Assembly (NCBI GenBank): GCA_017940955.1
Contig: JAGAXP010000258.1
Location: 5,470 to 69,469, forward strand
DNA from: Oribacterium sp.
Lineage (GTDB): Bacteria > Bacillota_A > Clostridia > Lachnospirales > Lachnospiraceae
Length of the DNA: 64,000 nucleotides
Reading direction: 5' to 3'
The notes beneath the pieces are model-generated. The model saw only the letters and a list, made by a program, of their open reading frames with translations. It made no database searches and was not told the DNA's origin. The translations under genes and the position numbers were made by a program. This document shows positions 42,688 through 51,220 of this stretch, piece after piece (position 1 is the stretch's first letter; every line of letters begins with the position of its first letter).

Positions 42688-42707
42688 AAGAATTCTCCGG
42701 AATTCTT
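42688..42707 (+). promoter_or_regulatory. Hairpin in the ffh-rpsP gap
   Basis: AAGAATTC-TCCG-GAATTCTT is a perfect eight-pair stem with a four-base loop. Flanking GCAGC (42680-42684) can pair with GCTGC (42721-42725). It might be an attenuator or part of the rpsP leader. No strong promoter is seen in the 208 bases. Confidence 0.45.
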
Positions 42708-42826
42708 CTGAACCGCTCAAAGCTGCATGGCTCCCCGGATTATAAATCGGGACAGATTAACCACAGATTTAACAGTAATAAGACTGTTGATCATATATCA
42801 TTTATTTAGAAAATAGGAGAAAAATC

Positions 42827-43066
42827 ATGTTAAAGATCAGATTAAGAAGAATGGGTCAGATTCACGCACCATATTACAGAGTAATCGTTGCTGATTCAAG
42901 ATCACCAAGAAACGGAAAGTTCATCGAGGAGATCGGAACTTACGATCCTACTAAGGAGCCATCAGAGATCAAGATTGATGCCGAAAAGGCTAAGCAGTGG
43001 ATCTCAAACGGTGCACAGCCAACAGAGTCAGTAGCTAAGCTTCTTAAGAGAGCCGGAATCAACTAA
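42827..43066 (+). CDS. rpsP: 30S ribosomal protein S16
   Basis: Small-subunit assembly protein, 79 residues: [45 protein letters not shown] N-terminus (positions 1-40) and [23 protein letters not shown] at the end. TAGGAG precedes the ATG. It opens the conserved rpsP-khpA-rimM-trmD-rplS group that couples ribosome assembly and tRNA modification. Confidence 0.98.
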   Translation: MLKIRLRRMGQIHAPYYRVIVADSRSPRNGKFIEEIGTYDPTKEPSEIKIDAEKAKQWISNGAQPTESVAKLLKRAGIN

Positions 43067-43085
43067 TCCGCCGAGAGGAGACCTA

Positions 43086-43313
43086 ATGAAGGAATTACTC
43101 GAAACAATTGCCAAGGCACTTGTTCAGAATCCTGATGATGTCAATGTCGTTGAGGAGAACAAGGATGGCGAGATCGTCCTGACCCTTTCTGTGAATGAGC
43201 AGGATATGGGTAAGGTTATCGGACGTTCAGGTCGTATCGCAAAGGCAATCCGTTCTGTTATGTCTGCAGCGGCAAGCAAAGCAGATGTAAAGGTATCCGT
43301 AGATATTAAGTGA
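43086..43313 (+). CDS. khpA: KH-domain RNA-binding protein KhpA (YlqC)
   Basis: A 75-residue single KH domain with the GxxG loop in IGRSGRIAKAIRSV. In streptococci and lactobacilli KhpA forms a dimer with KhpB/EloR to control cell length and division by binding RNA. It lies between rpsP and rimM as in most Firmicutes. GAGAGGAG precedes the ATG. The ending KVSVDIK is complete. Confidence 0.95.
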   Translation: MKELLETIAKALVQNPDDVNVVEENKDGEIVLTLSVNEQDMGKVIGRSGRIAKAIRSVMSAAASKADVKVSVDIK

Positions 43314-43319
43314 TATTCA

Positions 43320-43413
43320 GGCCGGTGACTCATAAGGGCGGAATCAGCGGCTCGTTTTAATCGTAAAATGAGCTGCCGGTTCCGTCCCTATGGCTCACCG
43401 GCCGAACTGTTAC
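43320..43413. repeat. Palindromic element in the khpA-rimM gap, family R copy 2
   Basis: GGCCGGTGA (43320-43328) pairs with TCACCGGCC (43395-43403); inside, GGGCGGAA pairs with TTCCGTCCC (one G-U) and GCTC with GAGC around an A/T-rich loop. The right flank continues GAACTGTTAC, so on the minus strand it reads GTAACAGTTCGGCCGGTGA, the arm of family R. The left flank lacks the outer GTAACAG. It is the only copy inside an otherwise continuous operon and lies seven bases after the khpA stop. Confidence 0.65.
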
Positions 43414-43438
43414 GTAAATTTCAGTCAAAAGGAAAAAT

Positions 43439-43957
43439 ATGCAGGAAAAACTGAGAGTCGGTACTATAGTTACCACCCATGGTCTTAAGGGCGAAGTTAA
43501 GGTATATCCCACAACCGATGAACCCGAGAGATTTTATGACCTTAAAAAGGTTTGGCTGGATCGTTCAGGTAAAATGGAAAACATGATCCGGCTTGAAGTA
43601 GAGAATGTAAGATTTTCCAAGAATCTTGCACTGGTAAAGTTTAAAGAATACGACAGTATTGATGATGTAATGGCGATCCGTAAGGGAGAGCTTTATGTAG
43701 ACAGAGCCGATGCCATCCCTCTCGAGGAAGGCGAATATTTCGTCGGAGACATCATCGGCTGCAGGGTTTTGGATGAAAATGATGCCGAACTCGGCACAGT
43801 AAAAGAGTTCATCGAAACCGGAGCCCACGATGTCATGCTAGTAAAGACCGAAGGCAAAGACCTTATGATACCGTATTGCGACCCGTTTATCATTGAGAAA
43901 ACACCGGAAGAGGGCTATATCAGAGTTCATCTTATACCGGGTCTTCTGGATTTATGA
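43439..43957 (+). CDS. rimM: 16S rRNA processing/ribosome maturation factor RimM
   Basis: Helps mature the 30S head region by binding S19. 172 residues: N-terminal beta-barrel (VGTIVTTHGLKGEVKVYPTTD) and PRC-barrel from about residue 95 (EGEYFVGDIIGCRVLDENDAELG, LMIPYCDPFI). AAAAGGA precedes the ATG. The stop overlaps the trmD ATG by four bases. A palindrome (family R) lies between khpA and this gene and may uncouple it from the upstream genes. Confidence 0.96.
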   Translation: MQEKLRVGTIVTTHGLKGEVKVYPTTDEPERFYDLKKVWLDRSGKMENMIRLEVENVRFSKNLALVKFKEYDSIDDVMAIRKGELYVDRADAIPLEEGEYFVGDIIGCRVLDENDAELGTVKEFIETGAHDVMLVKTEGKDLMIPYCDPFIIEKTPEEGYIRVHLIPGLLDL

Positions 43958-44745
43958 AGAATTATTATGTTATGACACTGTTTCCGGAGCTGATAGACAA
44001 TGTTGTCCGCGAGAGTATCAGCGGCAGAGCCATTCAGTCCGGACTCATGAGTGTTCAGGCTTTTAATATAAGAGATTACACAAAGGATTCCCACAATCAC
44101 GTGGATGACTATCCCTATGGCGGAGGTGCCGGCATGCTTATGCAGGTACAGCCGGTGGTGGACTGCTACAGGCATATAGTCAACACCATAGGACATCGCC
44201 CCGGAAGAGTCCTTTTCATGTCCCCACAGGGAAAAACCTTCGACCAGAAAATGGCAGAGGAGCTTTCCAAAGAAGAGGATATCCTCTTTTTATGCGGACA
44301 TTACGAAGGCATCGATGAACGTGCCCTTGAGATCCTTGAGGTCGAGCACGTCTCCATAGGTGATTATATACTCACGGGAGGCGAGCTGCCTGCCCTTAGT
44401 ATGATAGACTCCATATCCAGACTTGTGCATGGAGTCCTCAATAAAGACGAGTCCCATGAAATAGAAAGCTTTTCCGACGGTCTTCTGGAATATCCCCAGT
44501 ACACCCGTCCGGAAAATTTTGAAGATCATACGGTTCCGAAGATCTTATTGTCCGGAGACCATAAAAAGGTGGATGAATGGCGGCATCAGATGAGCCTTGA
44601 GCGCACAAGGGAACGCCGCCCGGATCTGTATGAAAAATATGTTGCCGAAAATCCCGAGGAATTTGCACCCAAAAAGCCTAAGCGGAAGCGGCATCGTAAA
44701 CCGGCAGAGCAGTCGGAGCTTCCCTCAGGAAATCCGGAAATCTGA
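43954..44745 (+). CDS. trmD: tRNA (guanine-37-N1)-methyltransferase TrmD
   Basis: Methylates G37 of tRNAs, preventing frameshifts. The 263-residue SPOUT protein has the N-terminal MTLFPELIDNVVRESISGRA and DYPYGGGAGMLMQ. The knot has LLCGHYEGIDERA and SIGDYILTGGELPAL, and the C-terminal domain has LEYPQYTRPENF and LLSGDHKKVDEWR. The C-terminus carries a basic extension (PKKPKRKRHRKPAEQSE), longer than usual. The start overlaps rimM. A palindromic repeat follows at once, then the rplS promoter. Confidence 0.97.
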   Translation: MKNYYVMTLFPELIDNVVRESISGRAIQSGLMSVQAFNIRDYTKDSHNHVDDYPYGGGAGMLMQVQPVVDCYRHIVNTIGHRPGRVLFMSPQGKTFDQKMAEELSKEEDILFLCGHYEGIDERALEILEVEHVSIGDYILTGGELPALSMIDSISRLVHGVLNKDESHEIESFSDGLLEYPQYTRPENFEDHTVPKILLSGDHKKVDEWRHQMSLERTRERRPDLYEKYVAENPEEFAPKKPKRKRHRKPAEQSELPSGNPEI

Positions 44746-44750
44746 CCGGG

Positions 44751-44808
44751 TACAGTTCAGCCGATGGACCGCCACCCCCCGTCCCCCGGTCCACTGACCG
44801 TACTGTTA
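44751..44808. repeat. 58 bp palindromic repeat, family R copy 3
   Basis: TACAGTTCAGCCGATGGACC (44751-44770) and GGTCCACTGACCGTACTGTTA (44788-44808) are inverted arms around a C-rich loop (GCCACCCCCCGTCCCCC), whose complement matches the G-rich loops of copies 1 and 4. It starts six bases after trmD, and its end lies 42 bases before the rplS -35 box. Confidence 0.8.
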
Positions 44809-44850
44809 TCTGACCGGAAATAAAGCAATATTTGAATAATATGAATTTGC

Positions 44851-44879
44851 TTGCAATATAAGTGAATATATGTTAAATT
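44851..44879 (+). promoter_or_regulatory. Predicted promoter of rplS
   Basis: TTGCAA (44851-44856), 17 bases, TAAATT (44874-44879). The resulting leader of about 120 bases has small inverted repeats (TATTCC...GGAATA at 44905-44930), which may be an L19-type autoregulatory leader; that is inference. Confidence 0.6.
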
Positions 44880-45006
44880 ACAAAAGTTGTGACTAAGAAG
44901 AGATATTCCGCTGACGGTTCCATAAGCTTGGAATAGAGGATTCCGGAGGATTTGACCGGACGAGAAATCCGTGAATGAATGTCAAATAGAATTAGGAGGT
45001 AACACA

Positions 45007-45354
45007 ATGGCAAACAGCGATATTATCAAGAACATTGAACAGGGACAGCTTAAGGCTGAGGTTCCCAGCTTCAACACAGGTGACACAGTTAAGGTTTACA
45101 ACAAGATCAAGGAGGGTAACCGCGAAAGATTACAGATCTTCGAGGGTACAGTTCTTAAGATCCAGGGTGGATCAAACAGATGCACATTCACAGTCAGAAA
45201 GTCATCTAACGGTGTAGGTGTTGAGAAGACATGGCCACTTCACAGCCCACTTGTTGAAAAGGTAGAAGTTGTCAGACAGGGTAAGGTTAGAAGAGCTAAG
45301 CTTACATATCTCAGACAGCGTACAGGTAAGGCTGCCAAGGTTAAGGCACTGTAA
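45007..45354 (+). CDS. rplS: 50S ribosomal protein L19
   Basis: Large-subunit protein at the subunit interface. 115 residues; [26 protein letters not shown] N-terminus, [23 protein letters not shown], and [39 protein letters not shown] C-terminal half. The ATG at 45007 lies 7 bases after TAGGAGGT; a start at 44971 upstream is excluded on this ground. Strong codon bias. Its own promoter and a terminator make it able to be expressed separately from trmD. Confidence 0.98.
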   Translation: MANSDIIKNIEQGQLKAEVPSFNTGDTVKVYNKIKEGNRERLQIFEGTVLKIQGGSNRCTFTVRKSSNGVGVEKTWPLHSPLVEKVEVVRQGKVRRAKLTYLRQRTGKAAKVKAL

Positions 45355-45376
45355 TCTGTTATTGATTAAGATCTTT

Positions 45377-45405
45377 GGGGCGTTCCGTTTACGGGATGCC
45401 CTTTT
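45377..45405 (+). terminator. Terminator after rplS
   Basis: GGGGCGTTCCG (45377-45387) pairs with CGGGATGCCC (45392-45401), with two wobble pairs, followed by TTTTCC. Confidence 0.8.
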
Positions 45406-45442
45406 CCTATATGATCATAAAAACTTAGAGGAGTAGTGTCAG

Positions 45443-45970
45443 ATGCGTGAAAAAAACATTATTTACATAACCGTACATACTCTTACAAATATTGCAGTCA
45501 TTATTGCCCTTGCCTGGTTTCTGGTTCACAGCTTCCTTACAACCGTGGAAATATCCGGTCACAGCATGGAACCGGTATTATCCTCCGGAGATCTGGTGCT
45601 TGTGGATTCTTTAAGCTATAAATTCTTCCATCCCGGTCGGATGGATATCGTAATATTCCAAAAAAATGACTCCACCAACAATGTAAAACGTATCGTTGGA
45701 CTTCCGGGAGAAACCATAACTATCCAGAATGGCCGCATTTATATCGACGGTACACTTATGGAAAATGACAAAATATCCAGCATTTCCCTGGCAGGTGTGG
45801 CGGAAAAGCCGATAAAGCTCATGGAAGACGAGTATTTTCTCATAGGTGACAATGCTGACTCATCTGAGGACAGCCGTTTCAGCAATGTGGGAAATATTCA
45901 TCGTTCCCAAATCTTTGGCAAAATATGGTTTCGCCTGTTGCCCACCCTGAAAATAGGCGTCATCAGTTGA
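45443..45970 (+). CDS. lepB: Type I signal peptidase
   Basis: Removes signal peptides of exported proteins at the outer membrane face. 175 residues with one N-terminal membrane helix (about 8-30), then the catalytic Ser in SGHSMEPVL (box B) and Lys in VKRIVGLPGETI (box D), and GDNADSSEDSRFSNVG (box E; usually GDNR-N-S-DSR). The usual GDNRxxSxDSR is slightly altered (Ala instead of Arg after GDN). TAGAGGAG precedes the ATG. It follows rplS and precedes rbgA as in relatives. Confidence 0.94.
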   Translation: MREKNIIYITVHTLTNIAVIIALAWFLVHSFLTTVEISGHSMEPVLSSGDLVLVDSLSYKFFHPGRMDIVIFQKNDSTNNVKRIVGLPGETITIQNGRIYIDGTLMENDKISSISLAGVAEKPIKLMEDEYFLIGDNADSSEDSRFSNVGNIHRSQIFGKIWFRLLPTLKIGVIS

Positions 45971-45984
45971 CATTTATATCCACC

Positions 45985-46002
45985 GGAGGCTTTTTTGCCT
46001 CT
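45985..46002 (+). terminator. Small hairpin between lepB and rbgA
   Basis: GGAGGC-TTTTTT-GCCTCT (six pairs, one wobble), with no T-run afterwards; CACCGG and CCGGT further out might extend it. Only weak evidence for termination. Confidence 0.3.
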
Positions 46003-46064
46003 CTCGCGATTACCCGGCCGGTTTATCCCTTACACTTACCGGTGCATAGAGAAAGGAGAACCTA

Positions 46065-46937
46065 ATGAACATCCAATGGTATCCCGGCCATATGGCCAAA
46101 GCCAAAAGAAATATACGGGAAGACCTTAAACTGGTTGACCTTGTGATCGAAGTAGTTGATGTCCGTTGTCCGGAGTCCTCCAGAAACCCGGATGTAGACA
46201 GTTTTGCAAAGGAAAAAGCACGTATACTTCTTCTTAACAAGGCTGATCTTGCAGATAAAAATGAGACCCGGAAATTTGCATCCTATTATTCAAAAAAAGG
46301 ATTTTATACCCTTGAAATAGATGCCAGAAATAAAGCCTCCCTCAAAAAGCTCAACAGCCTGATAGACGAAGCCTGCAAGCCCATTATGGAGAAAAATCTG
46401 AAAAAGGGCATCAAAACACCTACCATCCGTGCCATGGTACTGGGAATTCCAAATGTCGGAAAGTCCACCTTTATCAATTCCTATGTGGGAAAATCCATGG
46501 CCAAAACCGGAAACAAACCGGGTGTCACCAGAGGAAACCAGTGGATCAATGTAAACAAAAAGCTCCAGCTTCTGGATACTCCGGGTATAACCTGGCCTAA
46601 ATTTGAACGCGAAATAGTCGGACTGAATCTTGCACTTATCGGTTCCATAAATGACCAGATCATAAACATTGATGAGCTGGTTTTCTATCTGCTCAAATAC
46701 CTCGTCAGATATTATCCTGACGCGCTTATAAACAGGTATGGCGTTACTTTTGAAGAGGATGAAGAAGCCATAAAGGTTTTCGATGCCATAGGAACAAAGA
46801 GAGGCTGCATCATGAAGGGCGGAAATGTTGACTACACAAAGACCGCCAAAATCATTCTTGATGATTTCAGAAACGGCCGCCTCGGAAACATTACCCTGGA
46901 ACATACTCCGGGGGCAGATGAGGAAGATAAATCATGA
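46065..46937 (+). CDS. rbgA: Ribosome biogenesis GTPase RbgA (YlqF)
   Basis: GTPase needed for late 50S assembly. The 290-residue protein has the circularly permuted motif order of this family: NKADL (G4) near residue 60, then GIPNVGKST (G1) near 128 and DTPGI (G3) near 172. N-terminal [15 protein letters not shown] is typical, and the C-terminal ANTAR-like region binds rRNA. AAAGGAG precedes the ATG. The stop overlaps rnhB in an ATGA. Confidence 0.96.
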   Translation: MNIQWYPGHMAKAKRNIREDLKLVDLVIEVVDVRCPESSRNPDVDSFAKEKARILLLNKADLADKNETRKFASYYSKKGFYTLEIDARNKASLKKLNSLIDEACKPIMEKNLKKGIKTPTIRAMVLGIPNVGKSTFINSYVGKSMAKTGNKPGVTRGNQWINVNKKLQLLDTPGITWPKFEREIVGLNLALIGSINDQIINIDELVFYLLKYLVRYYPDALINRYGVTFEEDEEAIKVFDAIGTKRGCIMKGGNVDYTKTAKIILDDFRNGRLGNITLEHTPGADEEDKS

Positions 46938-47599
46938 GAGAATTAAAGGGTGAACGTCTCGAGAAAGAGCTTGCAAGACTCAAGCTAATGCGGGAGTTTG
47001 AAAACTCATACCCGGAATACACTTTGATAGCAGGTCTGGACGAAGCCGGAAGAGGGCCTCTTGCAGGTCCTGTAGTGGCCGCCTGCTGCATTCTTCCAAG
47101 GGATGCGGTGATACTTTATTTAAATGACTCAAAGAAGCTCAGTGAGAAAAGACGTGAGGAGCTGCTGCCGGAGGTAAAGGAAAAGGCATTAGCCTATGGA
47201 TATGGCATCGTTGATGAGAAAAGAATTGATGAAATAAATATCCTTCAGGCAGATTATGAGGCTATGCGTATAGCTATTGCCAATGCCTCCAAAATGCTCA
47301 AAGAGAAAGGGCTTGGAGATGCACCACAGCTTCTTTTAAATGATGCGGTAATTGTACCTGAAATCAACATACCCCAGGTTTCCATCATTAAAGGTGATGC
47401 GAAGTCTGTTTCCATAGCTGCGGCCAGTGTCATAGCAAAAGTCACAAGGGATCATCTCATGGCCGAATATGACGAGCTGTATCCGGGCTACGGCTTTGCA
47501 AAGCATAAAGGCTACGGCACGGCTGCTCATATTGCAGCCCTTAAGGAACTGGGACCATGTCCCATACACAGAAGATCCTTCATAAAGAAGTTTGTTTGA
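46934..47599 (+). CDS. rnhB: Ribonuclease HII
   Basis: Removes ribonucleotides and RNA primers from DNA hybrids. 221 residues with [20 protein letters not shown] (first catalytic Asp and Glu), [11 protein letters not shown], and [13 protein letters not shown] with a further acidic residue; the C-terminus ends with [10 protein letters not shown]. About 30 N-terminal residues precede the core. The start overlaps rbgA by four bases. yraN follows ten bases later. Confidence 0.96.
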   Translation: MRELKGERLEKELARLKLMREFENSYPEYTLIAGLDEAGRGPLAGPVVAACCILPRDAVILYLNDSKKLSEKRREELLPEVKEKALAYGYGIVDEKRIDEINILQADYEAMRIAIANASKMLKEKGLGDAPQLLLNDAVIVPEINIPQVSIIKGDAKSVSIAAASVIAKVTRDHLMAEYDELYPGYGFAKHKGYGTAAHIAALKELGPCPIHRRSFIKKFV

Positions 47600-47608
47600 G
47601 GTCAACTA

Positions 47609-48064
47609 TTGAACACTCCCTCACAAAACAATAAAAAAAACTTACCAGGGATTTTTACTGCACCGGTCACCGGGAATGAATTGCAATCCGGACTCCGTAA
47701 TTTCAGGAGTGACCAAAGAAAAGCCAATCATGAAAAGGGCTCTGTATCAGAAAAAAAGGCCGCCCGATATCTGGAGGATAAGGGATATGAAATCCTAACA
47801 CAGAACTTCAGATTCCACAAAAATGAAATCGATATAATCGCAAAGGACGGAAAATATCTGGTCTTTGTAGAAGTAAAGGCGCGGAAAAATGCCCTGCACG
47901 GCTACGGCTATCAGGCAGTGGATCTTCATAAGCAGTCTCTCATCAGAAAGGTAGCTCAGGCTTACCTTATAAATAACCGCCTGAGTCTTACGGACACTCC
48001 CTGCAGATTTGATGTAGTGTCCCTTGACGGCGACGAGATAACCTTGTTTAAAAATGCATTTTGA
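47609..48064 (+). CDS. yraN: UPF0102 family nuclease-like protein YraN
   Basis: A 151-residue member of a widespread family with an endonuclease-like fold and no clear function. The core starts near residue 43 (GSVSEKKAARYLEDKGYEILTQNFR) and has EIDIIAKDGKYLVFVEVKAR, the nuclease-like E-x-D...E-V-K motif. The first 40 residues are basic and polar and not conserved. TTG at 47609 is the only start possible before the core, with GAGGT 5 bases upstream. It follows rnhB directly, a usual pairing. The trpS promoter lies in its last codons. Confidence 0.9.
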   Translation: MNTPSQNNKKNLPGIFTAPVTGNELQSGLRNFRSDQRKANHEKGSVSEKKAARYLEDKGYEILTQNFRFHKNEIDIIAKDGKYLVFVEVKARKNALHGYGYQAVDLHKQSLIRKVAQAYLINNRLSLTDTPCRFDVVSLDGDEITLFKNAF

Positions 48065-48075
48065 TATGGTATAAT
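48047..48075 (+). promoter_or_regulatory. Predicted promoter of trpS
   Basis: A perfect TATAAT (48070-48075) with a weak -35 TTTAAA (48047-48052, 17 bases apart), overlapping the end of yraN. No T-box is present upstream of trpS, unlike thrS. Confidence 0.55.
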
Positions 48076-48109
48076 GCACTCTGAATATGTACAAATACTG
48101 GAGGCAGGC

Positions 48110-49255
48110 ATGTTAGCTAAAGACAGTAATAAGAAAATCATACTTACCGGCGACAGACCCACCGGAAAGCTTCACCTTGGACACTACATCGGTTCCCTTA
48201 AAAGAAGAGTTGAGTTACAGAACTCCGGGAAATTTGATGAGATCAATATCCTCGTTGCTGATGATCAGGCATTAACAGATAACTGGGCAAACCCAAAGAA
48301 GGTTCGCGATAACATCATAGAAGTAACATTGGACTATTTATCTGTGGGAATAGATCCCAACAAGTCCAATATCTGCATACAGTCAGGGATCCCGGCTTTA
48401 CATGCACTCACCTTTTACTATATGAATCTCGTAACAACCCAGAGACTTTCACGTAATCCGACTGTTAAATCAGAGATGCAGATGCGTGGTTTCAGCGGTA
48501 ACGATTCAGACGATAATGAAGCCGGACTTCCTGCCGGATTCTTTACCTATCCTGTTTCCCAGACTGCAGATATCACTGCATTTAAGGCAACCACTGTACC
48601 TGCCGGCGAAGATCAGATGCCTATGGTAGAGCAGTGCCGTGAGATTGCCCACAGATTCAACACCATTTATAACTGTGATGTTCTTGTGGAGCCGGATATC
48701 CTTATTCCGGAAAACACTGCCCAGAGAAGACTTCCCGGCATCGACGGAAAAGCAAAGATGTCAAAGTCTCTTGGCAACTGCATTTATCTATCCGACGATG
48801 CAAAGTCTGTAAAGCAGAAAATAATGAGTATGTATACAGACCCTACACATATAAACATTGACGATCCCGGTCATATCGAGGGCAATATGGTATTTACCTA
48901 TCTTGATGCTTTCCTTCGCGATGACAGCCAGTTTGCGGATTATCTCCCTGACTATAAAAATCTTCAGGAGATGAAGGAGCATTACCGGCGCGGCGGACTT
49001 GGGGATATGAAGTGCAAGAAGTTCCTTCTCAAGGTTGTGGAAGAGATGCTTGATCCTATCCGTACCGAGCGTGCAAAGTGGGAGAACAATATTGGCGAGG
49101 TATATGACATATTAAAGACCGGAACCGACCATGCCGTTAAGGTAACCAATCAGACTCTTTCAGAGTGCCGTGAAGCCATGAGAATCAATTATTTTGATGA
49201 TAAAAACACCATGGTTAATGATTGGGAAGACTGGCTCAAGGAAAGCCGTCAATAA
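48110..49255 (+). CDS. trpS: Tryptophanyl-tRNA synthetase
   Basis: Class I synthetase for tRNA-Trp. 381 residues, about 50 more than the B. subtilis type. The ATG at 48110 has TGGAGG 6 bases upstream and gives ILTGDRPTGKLHLGHYIGSL, with HLGH as the HIGH motif. KMSKS is present in GIDGKAKMSKSLGNCIYLS. The insertion GFSGNDSDDNEAGLPAGFF within the catalytic domain accounts for part of the extra length. A helical C-terminal domain binds the anticodon. recU begins two bases after the stop. Confidence 0.96.
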   Translation: MLAKDSNKKIILTGDRPTGKLHLGHYIGSLKRRVELQNSGKFDEINILVADDQALTDNWANPKKVRDNIIEVTLDYLSVGIDPNKSNICIQSGIPALHALTFYYMNLVTTQRLSRNPTVKSEMQMRGFSGNDSDDNEAGLPAGFFTYPVSQTADITAFKATTVPAGEDQMPMVEQCREIAHRFNTIYNCDVLVEPDILIPENTAQRRLPGIDGKAKMSKSLGNCIYLSDDAKSVKQKIMSMYTDPTHINIDDPGHIEGNMVFTYLDAFLRDDSQFADYLPDYKNLQEMKEHYRRGGLGDMKCKKFLLKVVEEMLDPIRTERAKWENNIGEVYDILKTGTDHAVKVTNQTLSECREAMRINYFDDKNTMVNDWEDWLKESRQ

Positions 49256-49257
49256 AT

Positions 49258-49827
49258 ATGGGTACCTGGAAATCAAGAGGACTTCGGGGATCTCAACTTG
49301 AAGATCTCATAAACCGTACCAATGAAGCTTATCAGGATAAGCATCTTGCGGTTGTCCAAAAGATACCTACGCCCATCACACCTATAAATATGAATGCTGA
49401 GCACACCCAGATCACTCTGGCTTATTTTGACCAGAAGTCAACAGTAGACTACATAGGGATCGTGCAAGGCATTCCTATTTGTTTTGATGCAAAAGAGTGT
49501 GCCAAGGATCTCTGGCCCCTGGCAAATCTTCATCCTCACCAGGTCAGATTCATGAGCGAATTTGAAAAACAGGGCGGCATCAGTTTTATCATTCTTTCAT
49601 TTACAGAAAGAAACGAAATGTACTACATTCCTTTCCGTGACATCCTTTATTTTTGGGAAAGAATGGAAAACGGCGGCAAAAAATCCTTTAACTACGGCGA
49701 AATAGATCACAACTATCTGATCCGATCATTGAAGGATATGTTCGTACACTATCTTGAACCTTTACAGAGGGATCTGGACGAACGTGACAGAACCGGCTCA
49801 GGTGAAGAAGATAAAACCGATCTTTAA
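49258..49827 (+). CDS. recU: Holliday junction resolvase RecU
   Basis: Resolves recombination intermediates in Firmicutes. 189 residues with TWKSRGLRGSQLEDLINRTN, AVVQKIPTPITP, the catalytic STVDYIGIVQG and FDAKEC, and HQVRFMSEFEKQGGISF. This is a complete match to the RecU pattern. The start at 49258 removes an upstream shadow that overlaps trpS. AAGGAAA lies in the trpS tail about 13 bases upstream, so coupling is likely. In many Firmicutes recU pairs with ponA; here it follows trpS and precedes the trk genes. Confidence 0.95.
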   Translation: MGTWKSRGLRGSQLEDLINRTNEAYQDKHLAVVQKIPTPITPINMNAEHTQITLAYFDQKSTVDYIGIVQGIPICFDAKECAKDLWPLANLHPHQVRFMSEFEKQGGISFIILSFTERNEMYYIPFRDILYFWERMENGGKKSFNYGEIDHNYLIRSLKDMFVHYLEPLQRDLDERDRTGSGEEDKTDL

Positions 49828-49842
49828 GGAGTAATTTAATAT

Positions 49843-51204
49843 ATGAACATTATTGTTGTAGGTTGCGGCAAAGTCGGACTTACGCTTGCAGAGCAGCTAT
49901 CCAAAGAGAATCATAATATTACCATTATCGACCACAATGAAAGAGCATTACGTCATGCAGTCGAATCCATCGATGTAATGGGCATAACAGGAAACGGTGC
50001 CATGCTTGAGATACAGCAGGAAGCAGGTGTAAAAAACGCTGACGTTCTGATAGCCGCAACGGATTCTGATGAAATCAACATGTTATGCTGCCTTATCGCC
50101 AAAAAGGAGGGTAACTGTAGCACCATAGCTCGTATCAGAAATCCGGAGTACACTAATGAAATCACCTATCTCAGAGACGAATTGAACCTTGCCACAGTTA
50201 TAAATCCCGAAATGGCTGCTGCAAAGGAAGTTGAAAGACTGCTGCATTTCCCACAGGCATTGAAAATCGACAGCTTTTCAAGAGGAAAGATCGATCTTTT
50301 CAGAGTCAGGGTTCCTGAAAACAGTAGTATCTCAGGCATAAAACTCCACAATATACATCATGAGTTAAATGTTAATGTACTCATATGCTCCATTGAAAGA
50401 GGCGATGAAGTCATCATCCCATCCGGAAATCAGGAAATCAGAAGCGGAGATATCTTAAGCTTTATCGCCAATGCCCCGCAGGCTAATGCTTTCGTCATCC
50501 TCCTCGGTATAGATTTTGCTCCTATCAGGAATATCATGATAATCGGAGGTGGGAGAGTCACCTACTACATTGCCAAATACCTTCAGGCTTCCAAATCCCG
50601 CTGCAAACTGAAGATCATTGATATAGATCATGACCGCTGCGATTTTCTTGCAGCCGAATTCCCTGAAGCAACCATAATCAATGCTGACGGAACCGATCAG
50701 GATATGCTTATAAGAGAAGGTATCGAAAGAACCGACGCATTCTGTTCTCTTACAGGAATTGACGAGGAAAACATTATGCTTTCTCTGTATGCAGGAAAGC
50801 TATCAAAAGCGAGACTTATCACTAAGATCAACCGTATTTCCTTTGAAGATGTGGTTAATGAGCTAAACCTGGGTTCAGTTATATATCCAAAACAGATTGT
50901 AGCAGACTATATCGTTCAGTATGTACGAGCCCTCCAGAATTCACAGGGATCAAATGTGGAAACCATGTTTAAGATTGCAGATGGAAGAGCTGAGGCTTTG
51001 GAATTCAGAGTGGGCAATGATCCCAATCTGGTAAATCACAAGTTCTCTTCATTGAGATTTAAGCCTAATGTTCTTATTGCTGCCATCATTCGTGACAACA
51101 ATCTCATCACTCCCCGAGGCTCTGACTTCATGCTTCCCGGTGACAGTGCCATTGTTGTCACTACAAACACGGGTTTCAATGATCTTAAGGATATTCTTGC
51201 ATAA
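49843..51204 (+). CDS. trkA: Trk potassium uptake protein TrkA
   Basis: Cytosolic gating subunit of a K+ uptake system. The 453-residue protein has two tandem RCK modules. Each has a Rossmann part (VVGCGKVGLTLAEQL at 4-18; IIGGGRVTYYIAKYL near 230) followed by a TrkA-C domain. NAD(H) or ATP binding is expected in the first part. It is separated from trkH by 16 bases and the two form an operon. TAAGGAG precedes the ATG. Confidence 0.96.
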   Translation: MNIIVVGCGKVGLTLAEQLSKENHNITIIDHNERALRHAVESIDVMGITGNGAMLEIQQEAGVKNADVLIAATDSDEINMLCCLIAKKEGNCSTIARIRNPEYTNEITYLRDELNLATVINPEMAAAKEVERLLHFPQALKIDSFSRGKIDLFRVRVPENSSISGIKLHNIHHELNVNVLICSIERGDEVIIPSGNQEIRSGDILSFIANAPQANAFVILLGIDFAPIRNIMIIGGGRVTYYIAKYLQASKSRCKLKIIDIDHDRCDFLAAEFPEATIINADGTDQDMLIREGIERTDAFCSLTGIDEENIMLSLYAGKLSKARLITKINRISFEDVVNELNLGSVIYPKQIVADYIVQYVRALQNSQGSNVETMFKIADGRAEALEFRVGNDPNLVNHKFSSLRFKPNVLIAAIIRDNNLITPRGSDFMLPGDSAIVVTTNTGFNDLKDILA

Positions 51205-51220
51205 GGGAGCTTATTGATAC

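Noticed and set aside
46290..46904. 204-codon minus-strand frame opposite rbgA
   Set aside because: Overlaps conserved GTPase motifs on the plus strand; no ribosome site.
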